From contig CAMCJW010000131.1 of assembly GCA_945875195.1 (NCBI GenBank), positions 1 through 7,844 of the forward strand: DNA of 7,844 bases, read 5' to 3'. Made by a program: the position numbers and the translations under genes. Shown here one piece after another: positions 1 through 7,005 of this stretch. The first letter of the stretch is position 1. The number at the start of each line of letters is the position of its first letter. The notes below the pieces were generated by a model. That model worked only from the letters and a program-made list of their open reading frames with translations, did not search any database and was not told the DNA's origin. Source of the stretch: Chitinophaga pinensis. Its GTDB lineage: Bacteria; Bacteroidota; Bacteroidia; UKL13-3.

Positions 1-107
1 CCCAAATCATTAATCGATCCTTTAATAAATGTCTTGGCATTACTACATACTGGTATCAAGCAGATACAAATTAGTATGCTAAATATTTTAAAAAAAGAAC
101 TTATCAA
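1..107 (-). CDS. N-terminal fragment of an exported protein, fourth gene of the left operon (runs off the window)
   Basis: An open frame of 35 codons starts at a TTG (107-105) that overlaps the TGA stop (106-104) of the preceding gene and stays open to the window edge. No ATG is available in this frame; two TAA codons lie a few codons upstream. The translation is a convincing Sec signal peptide: start-ISSFFK, then a hydrophobic stretch IFSILICICLIPV, then CSNA before KTFIKG. Cleavage after SNA by signal peptidase I is the simplest reading; the cysteine before it is not in a good lipobox. The first mature residues, TFIKGSINDLG, resemble the first strand of carboxypeptidase-regulatory-like or DUF4369-type beta domains (pattern KGxIxDxxG), found at the front of many Bacteroidota TonB-dependent receptors and thioredoxin-like proteins. 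That is inference from about ten residues. The start/stop overlap suggests translational coupling with the gene upstream. A non-coding chance frame is possible, but the signal-peptide layout argues against it. Confidence 0.55.
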   Translation of the reverse strand, partial: MISSFFKIFSILICICLIPVCSNAKTFIKGSINDL

Positions 108-1213
108 AACACAATAAATTTATTAATAAATTCGGAATTGTTCTTAGTTTGTAAGTGAAAATAATAGATACCGGGACTTAACGAGGAGATATCTATTAAA
201 TCTCCATTAAAGACTCCTGTTAAGAGAATTTGCTGGCCGAATACATTTCCAATACTGTATTTTGACTCAATTAGTTTATCATTATATCCAATTTTCAGTT
301 TTCTCAACTCCTGAATGACGTGAAATGATAAATCGGTTTCTCTTATTAATTCCTTGCCTAATCCGGTTATTATGATACTTTCGGCATATTCGATGTAATC
401 ATTATAATCAGCATATGACTGAACTATTCTTGCGACATGCCATAATGATCCATTTACGTACCAATGATATAAAGTCCAGGGAGTTCCATTAGGACTATTA
501 TAGGAAATCCAATGAGATAAGGAATCTAGAACAATTATTGAATCTCTGTAAACAACATCAATCCTCTCAAGAATTGCAGGATAAGTTCCGGTCGGTAAAA
601 TGATACTACCTGATGCTACAACCTTTGTTTTTGTAGCATAATTTAAAATATGATAGACCGAATCAAAGTTTAAACCATCATACATACCTCTATACCTTTG
701 AGTGCAGCTGCTAACTTGCGAAAATAAACTATCTCCGAATTTATAAGGAAATACCTTAGTTAGTTGATCAGGGCGAAACCGGCGTTCAAATTCACCAGCC
801 CAAGGGTTAAAAGTCACTTTATCACCTAAGACGTACATTCCATTATTATCAATTCGATAAAATGCAGGACCCTCTTTATTATTATATTTTAAAGCTAATG
901 TTGCAGACTCAAAGCTATCACAATTCAAAGTCTTAGGATCAATAAAATTGATGGTATCGAATCTTTCTTTCGGTAGTTTTGTAAAATCCCAAATATTGTT
1001 AATACCAAACTTAGAAAAACTATAATTGTTAAGCGATGATGTGTCATCATAAATTTCAGACATTACCATAGTTGAACCATACTTCGGTGTGTCACTTTGC
1101 CTCAAAATAACCTGACCTGATATGTAAGTTATTTGAGAGAAAAACAATAAAATCAGTGAATAAAATTTGATCTGCATTAAGCGATTAAAAAAACATTTGA
1201 AATTCATAGTCAT
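104..1213 (-). CDS. Exported protein with a degenerate T9SS type A-like C-terminal domain
   Basis: About 369 residues from the ATG at 1213. The frame extends to a GTG at 1231 that would overlap the previous gene by 14 nt. Other in-frame ATGs are at 1207 and 1177; the 1177 start gives the most typical signal peptide (MQIKFYSLILLFFSQ, cleavage near ISG/Q), so the start is uncertain. Numbering is from 1213. Residues 35-280 have the look of a common Bacteroidota secreted architecture: NIWDF (73-77), a middle SGSIILPTGTYPAILE segment (201-216), and a WY...LWHVARI stretch (251-264). I know no function for it. The last ~75 residues resemble a T9SS type A sorting domain: Y-S-I-x-N-x-FGQQI (319-329), IDISSLSPGIYYFHL (340-354) and a lysine near the end before a hydrophobic terminus (KFIVF). 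The usual YPNP start of that domain is missing. It follows the FISUMP gene by 4 nt and is followed by an overlapping gene, so it sits inside an operon. Outer-membrane attachment or secretion through T9SS is inferred. Confidence 0.85.
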   Translation of the reverse strand: MTMNFKCFFNRLMQIKFYSLILLFFSQITYISGQVILRQSDTPKYGSTMVMSEIYDDTSSLNNYSFSKFGINNIWDFTKLPKERFDTINFIDPKTLNCDSFESATLALKYNNKEGPAFYRIDNNGMYVLGDKVTFNPWAGEFERRFRPDQLTKVFPYKFGDSLFSQVSSCTQRYRGMYDGLNFDSVYHILNYATKTKVVASGSIILPTGTYPAILERIDVVYRDSIIVLDSLSHWISYNSPNGTPWTLYHWYVNGSLWHVARIVQSYADYNDYIEYAESIIITGLGKELIRETDLSFHVIQELRKLKIGYNDKLIESKYSIGNVFGQQILLTGVFNGDLIDISSLSPGIYYFHLQTKNNSEFINKFIVF

Positions 1214-1217
1214 TCGA

Positions 1218-2939
1218 TTAATTCTTAACACATCTTACATTTAATGCAAAAGCTCTCCGTGCCATGCTTTGTTTCCAAATGTTTGAGAATGGATTAGTAG
1301 GGTTTGAAATATCTGCAAACTGAAACCATCTACTTTTTGCATACCCACCATTCGTGGAAGAATATGGCCCAGGGCCGATTGGAGCACCGCCTTCTCCTGT
1401 TGATGAATATGTTCCAGTCCAATACCAAGTAGACCTAGCACCTGAACCACCTGGTCGGTAATCCCAACAGCCATTTGCATTCGAACTTCCATTAAAACAT
1501 GTATTGGTTCCAAATGACCAAACATAATATGGATTAGTAAAATTAGTGTAAAGCCAACCGATTCCATAAGCAGTTGCTGCATTAAAGTTATTAGGGCTAG
1601 AACCTCTAAGCGAATTCGCTATGGTTGCTATATCTGTATTAGTTCCCTTTAAACTTTCCCATTCATTATCTGTTGCAACATGCCAGCCGCACTCACATAG
1701 TAAGTTTGATGCTGTGGCAAAATCTCCTAAATAAAGTCCGCCATAACTTGAACAATTACTTGAGGAATTATTAAAACAATACTTTTTTACTGCGCTCGAA
1801 AAAGTGGCTGGATAGGATGGTTCTGATGCATTTGTGGGACTGGTAAAGGTAATTTGGGTACCAAAATTCAAGTTTTTTCCATACCAACACTTTCCATTAA
1901 TTAGTGTTGTAGGATAAACATCATAAGGAGCACGTTGTTCTGTATAATTGGTGCCACATACATGCGAAGGGGTATATAAAGTCACCACCATATAATCAGG
2001 AGTTGTACAACATGGACCCTCCCATTTTAATGTGCAAACATTCGAAGTTCCAAAACAAAACCACGCATTCGCATTGGTTGATGTGGTTTTTCCTATTATG
2101 TTGTCAAAGTAATCACCACTTCCATTTTGACTATAAATAGTCCATTTTCCACCGGTTGTTGCCGTGGCAGCAAGTTGAACACAAGTGCTGCATGCCGGTG
2201 TTGTTTTGTCAATTCCAGCATTTAAAGAAGAGCCTGATAAGGTAAATGAAATTGTATTTGACCATGCAGAATAAGAAGTAGCTGTTGAACAGGATGCATA
2301 TGTATATCTAAATCTGTAATAGTAAGTACCACTAGGAAAACATGTTGCCGGTGCTATTGGAAGGAATTTATTAGATGTGGTTAGGCCAATATTGATACCA
2401 TTTATCGGTGTATAATTAACTCGGGTTGCTGGAGTTGTGCCTGTCCACATTTCTAAATAAATTGCTTGAACGCAAGAAGAAGGAGTTATTCCTGAAGGAA
2501 TCGAACATTTTGCTGTTATCTCCGCACAAGTGGCAATATCAGGAGTAAGAGCAGTTAGGGCTGATCCTGTACACCCTGATGAGGGTAAAGTCGTAACAAT
2601 TCTTTGTGCTGTACCACTCCTAATAATATAAGCTGTATTTGCTGATAAGCCAGTAAAGCTACCTAAAACAGGTAATGAGCTAAAAGAAGTTGTTGCAATA
2701 ATTGTTCCAGGGGTACTTGCCAATGCAATTGTTGCTGATCCTGAAATCGGTGTTCCTGAACCCCTATATCCCAAAAAAGGGCAAAGTTTCATTGTGTACC
2801 AGTCAATTCGATTGCAATATGGCGTTGTGAAAATGCCTATACTAAAAAGTTCACCCAGAGTACAACAAACACATGCGTTAGAAATTTTTGAGTCAAACAG
2901 ACTTAAACATATTATACTTATTAAAATAATCCTTTTCAT
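1218..2939 (-). CDS. Cysteine-rich exported protein with C-terminal FISUMP domain
   Basis: 573 residues from ATG at 2939. Residues 1-22 form a Sec signal peptide (MKRIILISIICLSLF, cleavage after SNA-22), giving a mature protein that begins C-V-C-C. Residues ~60-235 are Ser/Thr-rich and look like one or two fibronectin/Ig-like beta modules (GSFTGLSANTAYIIRSG at 93-109; SGTYYYRFRYTY at 203-214). Residues ~238-322 resemble another Ig-like module of the AGxD...GGKWT type. Residues ~340-573 match the FISUMP domain (Fibrobacter succinogenes major paralogous domain, TIGR02145): LINGKCWYGKNLN (346-358), CGWHVATDNEWESL (417-430), YGIGWLY (458-464), WYWTGTYSS (505-513) and the terminal NVRCVKN. I count 26 cysteines in the mature part, unusually many, which suggests disulfides and an extracytoplasmic location. 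There is no T9SS sorting domain; FISUMP proteins normally end like this one. FISUMP function is not established; surface display or adhesion is a guess. The gene lies 13 nt after the upstream gene and 4 nt before the next. Confidence 0.92.
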   Translation of the reverse strand: MKRIILISIICLSLFDSKISNACVCCTLGELFSIGIFTTPYCNRIDWYTMKLCPFLGYRGSGTPISGSATIALASTPGTIIATTSFSSLPVLGSFTGLSANTAYIIRSGTAQRIVTTLPSSGCTGSALTALTPDIATCAEITAKCSIPSGITPSSCVQAIYLEMWTGTTPATRVNYTPINGINIGLTTSNKFLPIAPATCFPSGTYYYRFRYTYASCSTATSYSAWSNTISFTLSGSSLNAGIDKTTPACSTCVQLAATATTGGKWTIYSQNGSGDYFDNIIGKTTSTNANAWFCFGTSNVCTLKWEGPCCTTPDYMVVTLYTPSHVCGTNYTEQRAPYDVYPTTLINGKCWYGKNLNFGTQITFTSPTNASEPSYPATFSSAVKKYCFNNSSSNCSSYGGLYLGDFATASNLLCECGWHVATDNEWESLKGTNTDIATIANSLRGSSPNNFNAATAYGIGWLYTNFTNPYYVWSFGTNTCFNGSSNANGCWDYRPGGSGARSTWYWTGTYSSTGEGGAPIGPGPYSSTNGGYAKSRWFQFADISNPTNPFSNIWKQSMARRAFALNVRCVKN

Positions 2940-2952
2940 AAATTCGTTGCTA

Positions 2953-4446
2953 TTAAGATTTGATTTTAACCACTTTGATTGTTTGAGAAACTTGGGAATT
3001 CAATTCCTTAACTTTAATAAAATATACACCATCACTGAATGAAGAAAAATCAATTGTTACTTTCCTATTTGAAGAATATAGAAATCTTTGTGTAGCCTGT
3101 CCGTACATATCAAATACTTCAATCTCAAAATCATTTAGGTTATTTATATTCAAGTAAAGCTGATCACTAAACGGATTGGGGTATGCTGATAATATATTTA
3201 AGCCTTTATAATTAGGTCGGACACTTGTGAACTCATCACCTTCCTCCTCTTCATAAGTTAAAGTTATAATATTGGATTCCTGCGAACAATTATCATAAGA
3301 TACTACATAATAAACGCCCGGATCAATTGCTGTAAATGTATTCCCTCCTTCCAAAACTAATACGCCATCTTTATACCAATGAACATATCCTTCCTCGATA
3401 TTTGCCAATTGACTTAAGGGGATTGAAGGATTTGAAGGACTCAATATTGTGGTTGAAGAGGTAATTATCGGAACAACTTGGCTACCAACTGTAAGAATAT
3501 TGGTTAATTTTCCACAAGCAAAAACAGAGTCTTCAATCCGAAAAGCTAAACCCATATATTGGCCTATGTTGGTTATGTTCAAAGTTCTTGATTCTTCACC
3601 CCTTAATGGTTCAAACTCTCCACTACCTGAATTGTACATTAGCCATCGAAAACTAATCTCACCATCATCAACCCCATTTAATTCCATCGAAATATCAATT
3701 GATCCACCGCACAGAGGCAAATTACTTGCTATGCTAGGTCTACCTATATTTAATACCCTAAAAGAAATTGTTTCCGATTCTTGTACTTCATCAATATTAT
3801 TCTTAACAAGTACTTTAAATTTGACAATTAAATCCCTTGAAATATCAGATAAATCAGGTCCTAAATAATTTACTTCATTGGAAGACATCCATTCTGTAGT
3901 GCCTTCTAATAGACTAAGATAATTCTCGGCTGTTGGATCATTATAAATAAAAGTATAAGTATAAGGCCCAAGATCAACTAAATCACAAGGATTAACTGTG
4001 ATGGTTACCGTACTGTTTTCACATACACGATCTGGTGTAGACAATAAAATTTCTGGGGGATGAACGATGATCATTTTATCAGCAAATAACTCATTATTTA
4101 ATCCAAGATCTGAAACGGTAAACCTTAATTTAGAAGTACTTTTTATACTCGCTAAATTAAGCTTGTGATTTGGAATGGATGCTAATGAAGTTACAACCCC
4201 TTTGGCTATTACAACAAAGCCTCCATCTTCTTGTAACAACCAATGATAAACAAATGGAGTGTCAGAACCAATTGAAAGTGATGAGAGATTATTCACAATT
4301 AGATCTATACTATCAGTACTCCCAAAGCAAATATTTATATCATCACCTATATCTGGCTCAGTTTGACAATACGTGTTGGTTGGTAAAAAAAATAGAATGA
4401 AAAATGATGAAATGAAGAGGATTCCAAAATGGAGTGTTGTTTTCAT
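2953..4446 (-). CDS. Secreted Ig-like protein with canonical T9SS type A sorting domain
   Basis: 497 residues from ATG at 4446, first gene of the left operon. Residues 1-28 are a signal peptide (MKTTLHFGILFISSFFILFFLPTNTYCQ). Residues ~30-400 form a series of beta-sandwich-like modules with no enzyme motif: ~30-130, ~131-232 (starting around DRVCENSTVTITV), ~236-322 (around PLCGGSIDISM), and ~325-398. The last has the Ig/PKD-like pattern HWYKDG...TFTAIDPGVYYVVSYDNC. Residues ~414-497 are a textbook T9SS type A sorting domain: LSAYPNPFSDQLYL (419-432), VFDMYGQ (444-450), IDFSSFSDGVYFIKVK (465-480) and a basic tail ending KVVKIKS. This domain sends cargo across the outer membrane through the type IX (Por) machinery and is then removed, leaving the protein surface-bound or released. 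A TAnnTTTG promoter lies just upstream. The next gene begins 13 nt after this stop. The role is probably structural or adhesive, by architecture only. Confidence 0.95.
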   Translation of the reverse strand: MKTTLHFGILFISSFFILFFLPTNTYCQTEPDIGDDINICFGSTDSIDLIVNNLSSLSIGSDTPFVYHWLLQEDGGFVVIAKGVVTSLASIPNHKLNLASIKSTSKLRFTVSDLGLNNELFADKMIIVHPPEILLSTPDRVCENSTVTITVNPCDLVDLGPYTYTFIYNDPTAENYLSLLEGTTEWMSSNEVNYLGPDLSDISRDLIVKFKVLVKNNIDEVQESETISFRVLNIGRPSIASNLPLCGGSIDISMELNGVDDGEISFRWLMYNSGSGEFEPLRGEESRTLNITNIGQYMGLAFRIEDSVFACGKLTNILTVGSQVVPIITSSTTILSPSNPSIPLSQLANIEEGYVHWYKDGVLVLEGGNTFTAIDPGVYYVVSYDNCSQESNIITLTYEEEEGDEFTSVRPNYKGLNILSAYPNPFSDQLYLNINNLNDFEIEVFDMYGQATQRFLYSSNRKVTIDFSSFSDGVYFIKVKELNSQVSQTIKVVKIKS

Positions 4447-4464
4447 ATGCTTAGGTATTTAACT

Positions 4465-4495
4465 CAAACTTAAATTAATATTTTGATTTTCCAAA
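4465..4495 (-). promoter_or_regulatory. Bacteroidota-type promoter for the left operon
   Basis: Read on the minus strand, TTTG occupies 4495-4492 and TAAGTTTG occupies 4472-4465, separated by 19 nt. This matches the Bacteroidota housekeeping promoter (TTTG at -33, TAnnTTTG at -7) at every defined position and with normal spacing. Transcription would start roughly at 4457-4461, leaving a leader of only about 11-15 nt before the ATG at 4446, with no Shine-Dalgarno sequence. It is placed to drive the whole left operon. The start site itself is inferred. Confidence 0.62.
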
Positions 4496-4615
4496 ATTTA
4501 ATCCACTGTTAATGATTATTAATTCCCTATACTACTTCCATTATTTAAATTTGGCTAAAACATCCATTAAAACGCGCCCGAAAAACCATCCTAAATTTTT
4601 TTTATCTGAAATTTA

Positions 4616-4635
4616 TTAAATTTTTTAAAATTTAA
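4616..4635. repeat. AT-only perfect inverted repeat
   Basis: TTAAATTTT (4616-4624) and AAAATTTAA (4627-4635) are perfect reverse complements separated by TT. It sits between the two divergent promoters. As pure A/T it would make a weak RNA hairpin, so a DNA-binding site is more plausible than a terminator. In such AT-rich sequence it could also arise by chance. Confidence 0.4.
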
Positions 4636-4660
4636 CCTGCAGATTTCCTGGAAAAATATC

Positions 4661-4697
4661 GACCCCCCTTCAGGTGGACTGGGGACTAGCGCTCAGA
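4661..4697. other. G+C-rich patch with C-run and G-run
   Basis: A run of six C (4663-4668) and a run of four G (4681-4684) flank CAGGTGGACT in a region otherwise dominated by A and T. The runs can pair (four C-G pairs over a loop), and CCTG at 4647-4650 can pair with CAGG at 4671-4674, so one or two small alternative hairpins are possible. An AGCGCT palindrome follows at 4689-4694. The function is unknown; it could be a leader or regulatory structure, or a remnant of other sequence. Confidence 0.3.
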
Positions 4698-4786
4698 ATC
4701 TTTGAAAATTATGATAATACTCTTTGCCGGGTATGTTTATGACCAAGAATAGCTAATTTTTTTTATGCCAGATTTGTTTACAACTA

Positions 4787-4814
4787 TTTGTATTAACTTT
4801 AAAAGTTAGATTTG
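4787..4814 (+). promoter_or_regulatory. Possible promoter for the peptidase operon
   Basis: TTTG at 4787-4790 and TAGATTTG at 4807-4814 give a perfect TAnnTTTG -7 box. The 16-nt spacing to the TTTG is slightly shorter than the usual range, so this is a candidate only. Transcription from here would produce a leader of about 155 nt before the ATG at 4978. Confidence 0.33.
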
Positions 4815-4977
4815 ACAATTGAAATGATTTTTTTAAATTAATTACTGAAATTAAACTTTGCCCTTTCGGACAATTTCAACGTTTTCTCCACACTAATTAA
4901 CTAATAATCAAAAATACAATAATAAGCTTTTGCAGTTTTTTAATATGTTCGCATAAGTTAAACCTAATAAAATTCAA

Positions 4978-7005
4978 ATGAATTACAAGAAAATATTTGC
5001 TTCAATAGCTATATCAGCTGGTATTGTTAGTGGAATAGCCTTTATAAGCGAAAAACCATCCAAAGGAATTGATACCAATGCCATTGATAAATCTGTAAAT
5101 CCTGGAGATGATTTTTATAGATTTGCTAATGGCAATTGGCTCAAAAATAACCCAATCCCAGCTAGTGAAAGCAGGTGGGGAAGTTTTAACATTGTGGCAG
5201 AAAGAAACAATGTTATTCTTAAACAAATATTGGAAGATGCTGCGTTAGATAAAACTGCAAAAGTTGGATCAGCAAAAAATAAGGTAGGTATTTTGTACCG
5301 CTTATTTATGGATACTTTGAAAAGAGAATCCCAAGGTATTAAACCTGTTTTAAAAGATTTAAATGATATCAATGCAATCCAAAACAAGGAGCAAATTATT
5401 CAAACAATTGCTCAGTTTCATCAAAAAGGCATCAGGTGTTTCTATGGTTTTTATGTTGGTCAGGATTTAAAGAATAGCACTTCATATATTACCTATATCT
5501 CACAAGGGGGGCTTGGTTTGCCTGATCGCGACTATTACTTAAAAACGGACGCAAAATCTGTTTCAATTAGAAATGAATACTCAAAACACATTGAAACCAT
5601 AAGCAGCCTATATGGATTTGACGACAAGAAAATTTCTGCCCAAGCAGTTGCTTTTGAAACAGCATTAGCTAAGTCGTCTATGAATAGAACAGAAAGAAGA
5701 AACCAAGAAAAACAATATAATAAAAGGACCTTAAAGCAAGTTTTAAATGATTACCCTCAAGTTAATTTAGGTGGTTATTTTCAGTATTTAAAAGTTAGTT
5801 CATTTGATAGTTTGATTGTTTCTCAGCCAGATTTCTTTGTAACTTTAAATCAACTGATCATAGAAACGCCTTTAGAAGAAATTAAGTCCTATATGAGGTG
5901 GTGTTTAATGAATAATGCGTCAGGTTATTTAGACAGTAAATTAGAAAAGCAGAATTTTTATTTTTATGGAACTGTTTTAACTGGAACCAAAGAACAAAAA
6001 CCAGTTTGGAAAAGAGGGATTGCCGCTGCAAATAATGTTGTGGGCGAATTACTTGGACAATTATTTGTAGAAAAAACCTTCACTCCTGCTTCCAAACAAA
6101 GGGTGAATGCGATGGTTGACGATATTATTGCAGCATTTAAAGTGAGGATCAATAACCTAAGTTGGATGAGCAAAGAAACAAGGGAAAAGGCATTGGTGAA
6201 ACTGGCTTCATTTAATAGAAAATTTGGTTACCCTGATAAATGGAAGGACTATTCAGATTTAGAAATCAAAGACGACTCTTATATAGAAAATGTTTACCGT
6301 TCTAACGAGTTTGGATTTAAGGAAATGATAGCTAATTTAGGAAAGCCAATAGACAGAGGAAAATGGGGCATGTTGCCACAAACTGTAAATGCATATTATA
6401 GTCCAACCTTAAATGAAATAGTATTTCCAGCAGCAATTATGCAACCACCATTTTTTGATGCTTTGGCCGATGATGCTGTAAATTATGGCAGTATTGGTGC
6501 AGTAATTGGACATGAATTAACACATGGATTTGATGATCAAGGGGCAAAATATGGTGCCGATGGTAATTTAAAAAGTTGGTGGACTGATGAAGACAAGAAA
6601 TTATTTGAGGCCAAAACCAAAGTTTTGGTAGGCCAATTCAATGGCTATTTTGTTTCGGACAGCCTCCATATAAATGGTGAATTGACTTTAGGCGAGAATA
6701 TTGCAGATATTGGAGGATTAACCATTGCTTATGAGGCATATCAGATGAGATTGAAGAAAAACCCAGGTAAAACAATTAATGGCTATACACCTGAACAGCG
6801 CTTCTTTATTGGCTTTGCACAAATATGGAAAAACAATATTAGGCCAGAGGCTTTGAGGAATTTGATACTTACCGACCCACATTCACCGGGAGAGTACAGA
6901 GTATTTGGACCTTTAAGTAATATGCCGCAATTTTATGAGGCATTTCAAATAAAAGAAGGTGATAAAATGTACAGGCCAATTGATTCTAGAGCTAGTATAT
7001 GGTAA
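4978..7005 (+). CDS. M13 family zinc endopeptidase (neprilysin/PepO-like)
   Basis: 675 residues, full length for bacterial M13 enzymes, which cleave oligopeptides on the amino side of hydrophobic residues. Residues 1-24 are a hydrophobic N-terminus (KKIFASIAISAGIVSGIAFIS), a signal peptide or uncleaved anchor with no lipobox, so the enzyme should act in the periplasm or at the membrane. The N-terminal M13 domain begins at NPGDDFYRFANGNWLKNN (41-58), a family hallmark. The catalytic domain shows the substrate-binding NAYY (471-474), zinc motif HELTH (H512, E513, H516), third ligand E573 in GENIADIGG with D577, and H635 and R641 in DPHSPGEYR. The last two correspond by motif to neprilysin His711 and Arg717. 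All catalytic residues are present, so it should be active. The C-terminus ends ASIW instead of the common CxxW, so the cysteine used in eukaryotic relatives is absent. The ATG at 4978 has an A-rich upstream and no Shine-Dalgarno. Its last 7 nt overlap the M48 gene, implying coupled expression. Confidence 0.97.
   Translation: MNYKKIFASIAISAGIVSGIAFISEKPSKGIDTNAIDKSVNPGDDFYRFANGNWLKNNPIPASESRWGSFNIVAERNNVILKQILEDAALDKTAKVGSAKNKVGILYRLFMDTLKRESQGIKPVLKDLNDINAIQNKEQIIQTIAQFHQKGIRCFYGFYVGQDLKNSTSYITYISQGGLGLPDRDYYLKTDAKSVSIRNEYSKHIETISSLYGFDDKKISAQAVAFETALAKSSMNRTERRNQEKQYNKRTLKQVLNDYPQVNLGGYFQYLKVSSFDSLIVSQPDFFVTLNQLIIETPLEEIKSYMRWCLMNNASGYLDSKLEKQNFYFYGTVLTGTKEQKPVWKRGIAAANNVVGELLGQLFVEKTFTPASKQRVNAMVDDIIAAFKVRINNLSWMSKETREKALVKLASFNRKFGYPDKWKDYSDLEIKDDSYIENVYRSNEFGFKEMIANLGKPIDRGKWGMLPQTVNAYYSPTLNEIVFPAAIMQPPFFDALADDAVNYGSIGAVIGHELTHGFDDQGAKYGADGNLKSWWTDEDKKLFEAKTKVLVGQFNGYFVSDSLHINGELTLGENIADIGGLTIAYEAYQMRLKKNPGKTINGYTPEQRFFIGFAQIWKNNIRPEALRNLILTDPHSPGEYRVFGPLSNMPQFYEAFQIKEGDKMYRPIDSRASIW

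Larger units (their letters stand above)
4447..4977. other. Divergent intergenic region
   Basis: 531 bp separate the first genes of the two divergent operons. No frame in it encodes a convincing protein; the best small frame (4711-4752, 13 codons) has no supporting feature. No tRNA or other RNA gene is recognisable. It holds the minus-strand promoter (4465-4495), an AT-only inverted repeat (4616-4635), a small TTTCC-T-GGAAA palindrome (4644-4654), a G+C-rich patch (about 4661-4697), and a weaker plus-strand promoter candidate (4787-4814). The long distance to the peptidase start leaves room for a leader of well over 100 nt or for additional promoters. A partial -7-like box, TATGTTCG, lies at 4944-4951 but lacks a properly spaced -33 partner. 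Confidence 0.8.

Noticed and set aside
1241..1582. 113-codon minus-strand open frame inside the FISUMP gene
   Set aside because: It lies in another frame of a well-supported gene and has no recognisable domain or signal; a frame shadow.
2864..2874. Lipoprotein reading of the FISUMP N-terminus (Cys23 after SNA)
   Set aside because: The position three before the cysteine is Ser and the next is Asn, not a lipobox; cleavage by signal peptidase I after SNA fits better.
2794..3042. 82-codon plus-strand open frame spanning the junction of two minus-strand genes
   Set aside because: It is antisense to two well-supported genes and has no motif or start signal.
3449..4400. Plus-strand open frames of 139 and 76 codons
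   Set aside because: Both are antisense to the T9SS cargo gene; composition and sequence look like reverse-strand shadows.
4711..4752. 13-codon frame starting ATGATAATACTC in the intergenic region
   Set aside because: Too short, with no promoter-spaced start and no recognisable peptide feature.
4944..4951. TATGTTCG as the -7 box of the M13 gene
   Set aside because: It has one mismatch to TAnnTTTG, and the nearest TTTG is only 11 nt upstream, too close for a -33 element; kept only as a note in the intergenic entry.
4579..5061. 13-bp direct repeat CGAAAAACCATCC at 4579-4591 and 5049-5061
   Set aside because: A single 13-bp match in 7.8 kb is near what chance gives, and the second copy is inside the peptidase coding sequence.
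5014..6173. Minus-strand open frames of 70, 90 and 69 codons
   Set aside because: All are antisense to the intact M13 peptidase gene and have no independent support.
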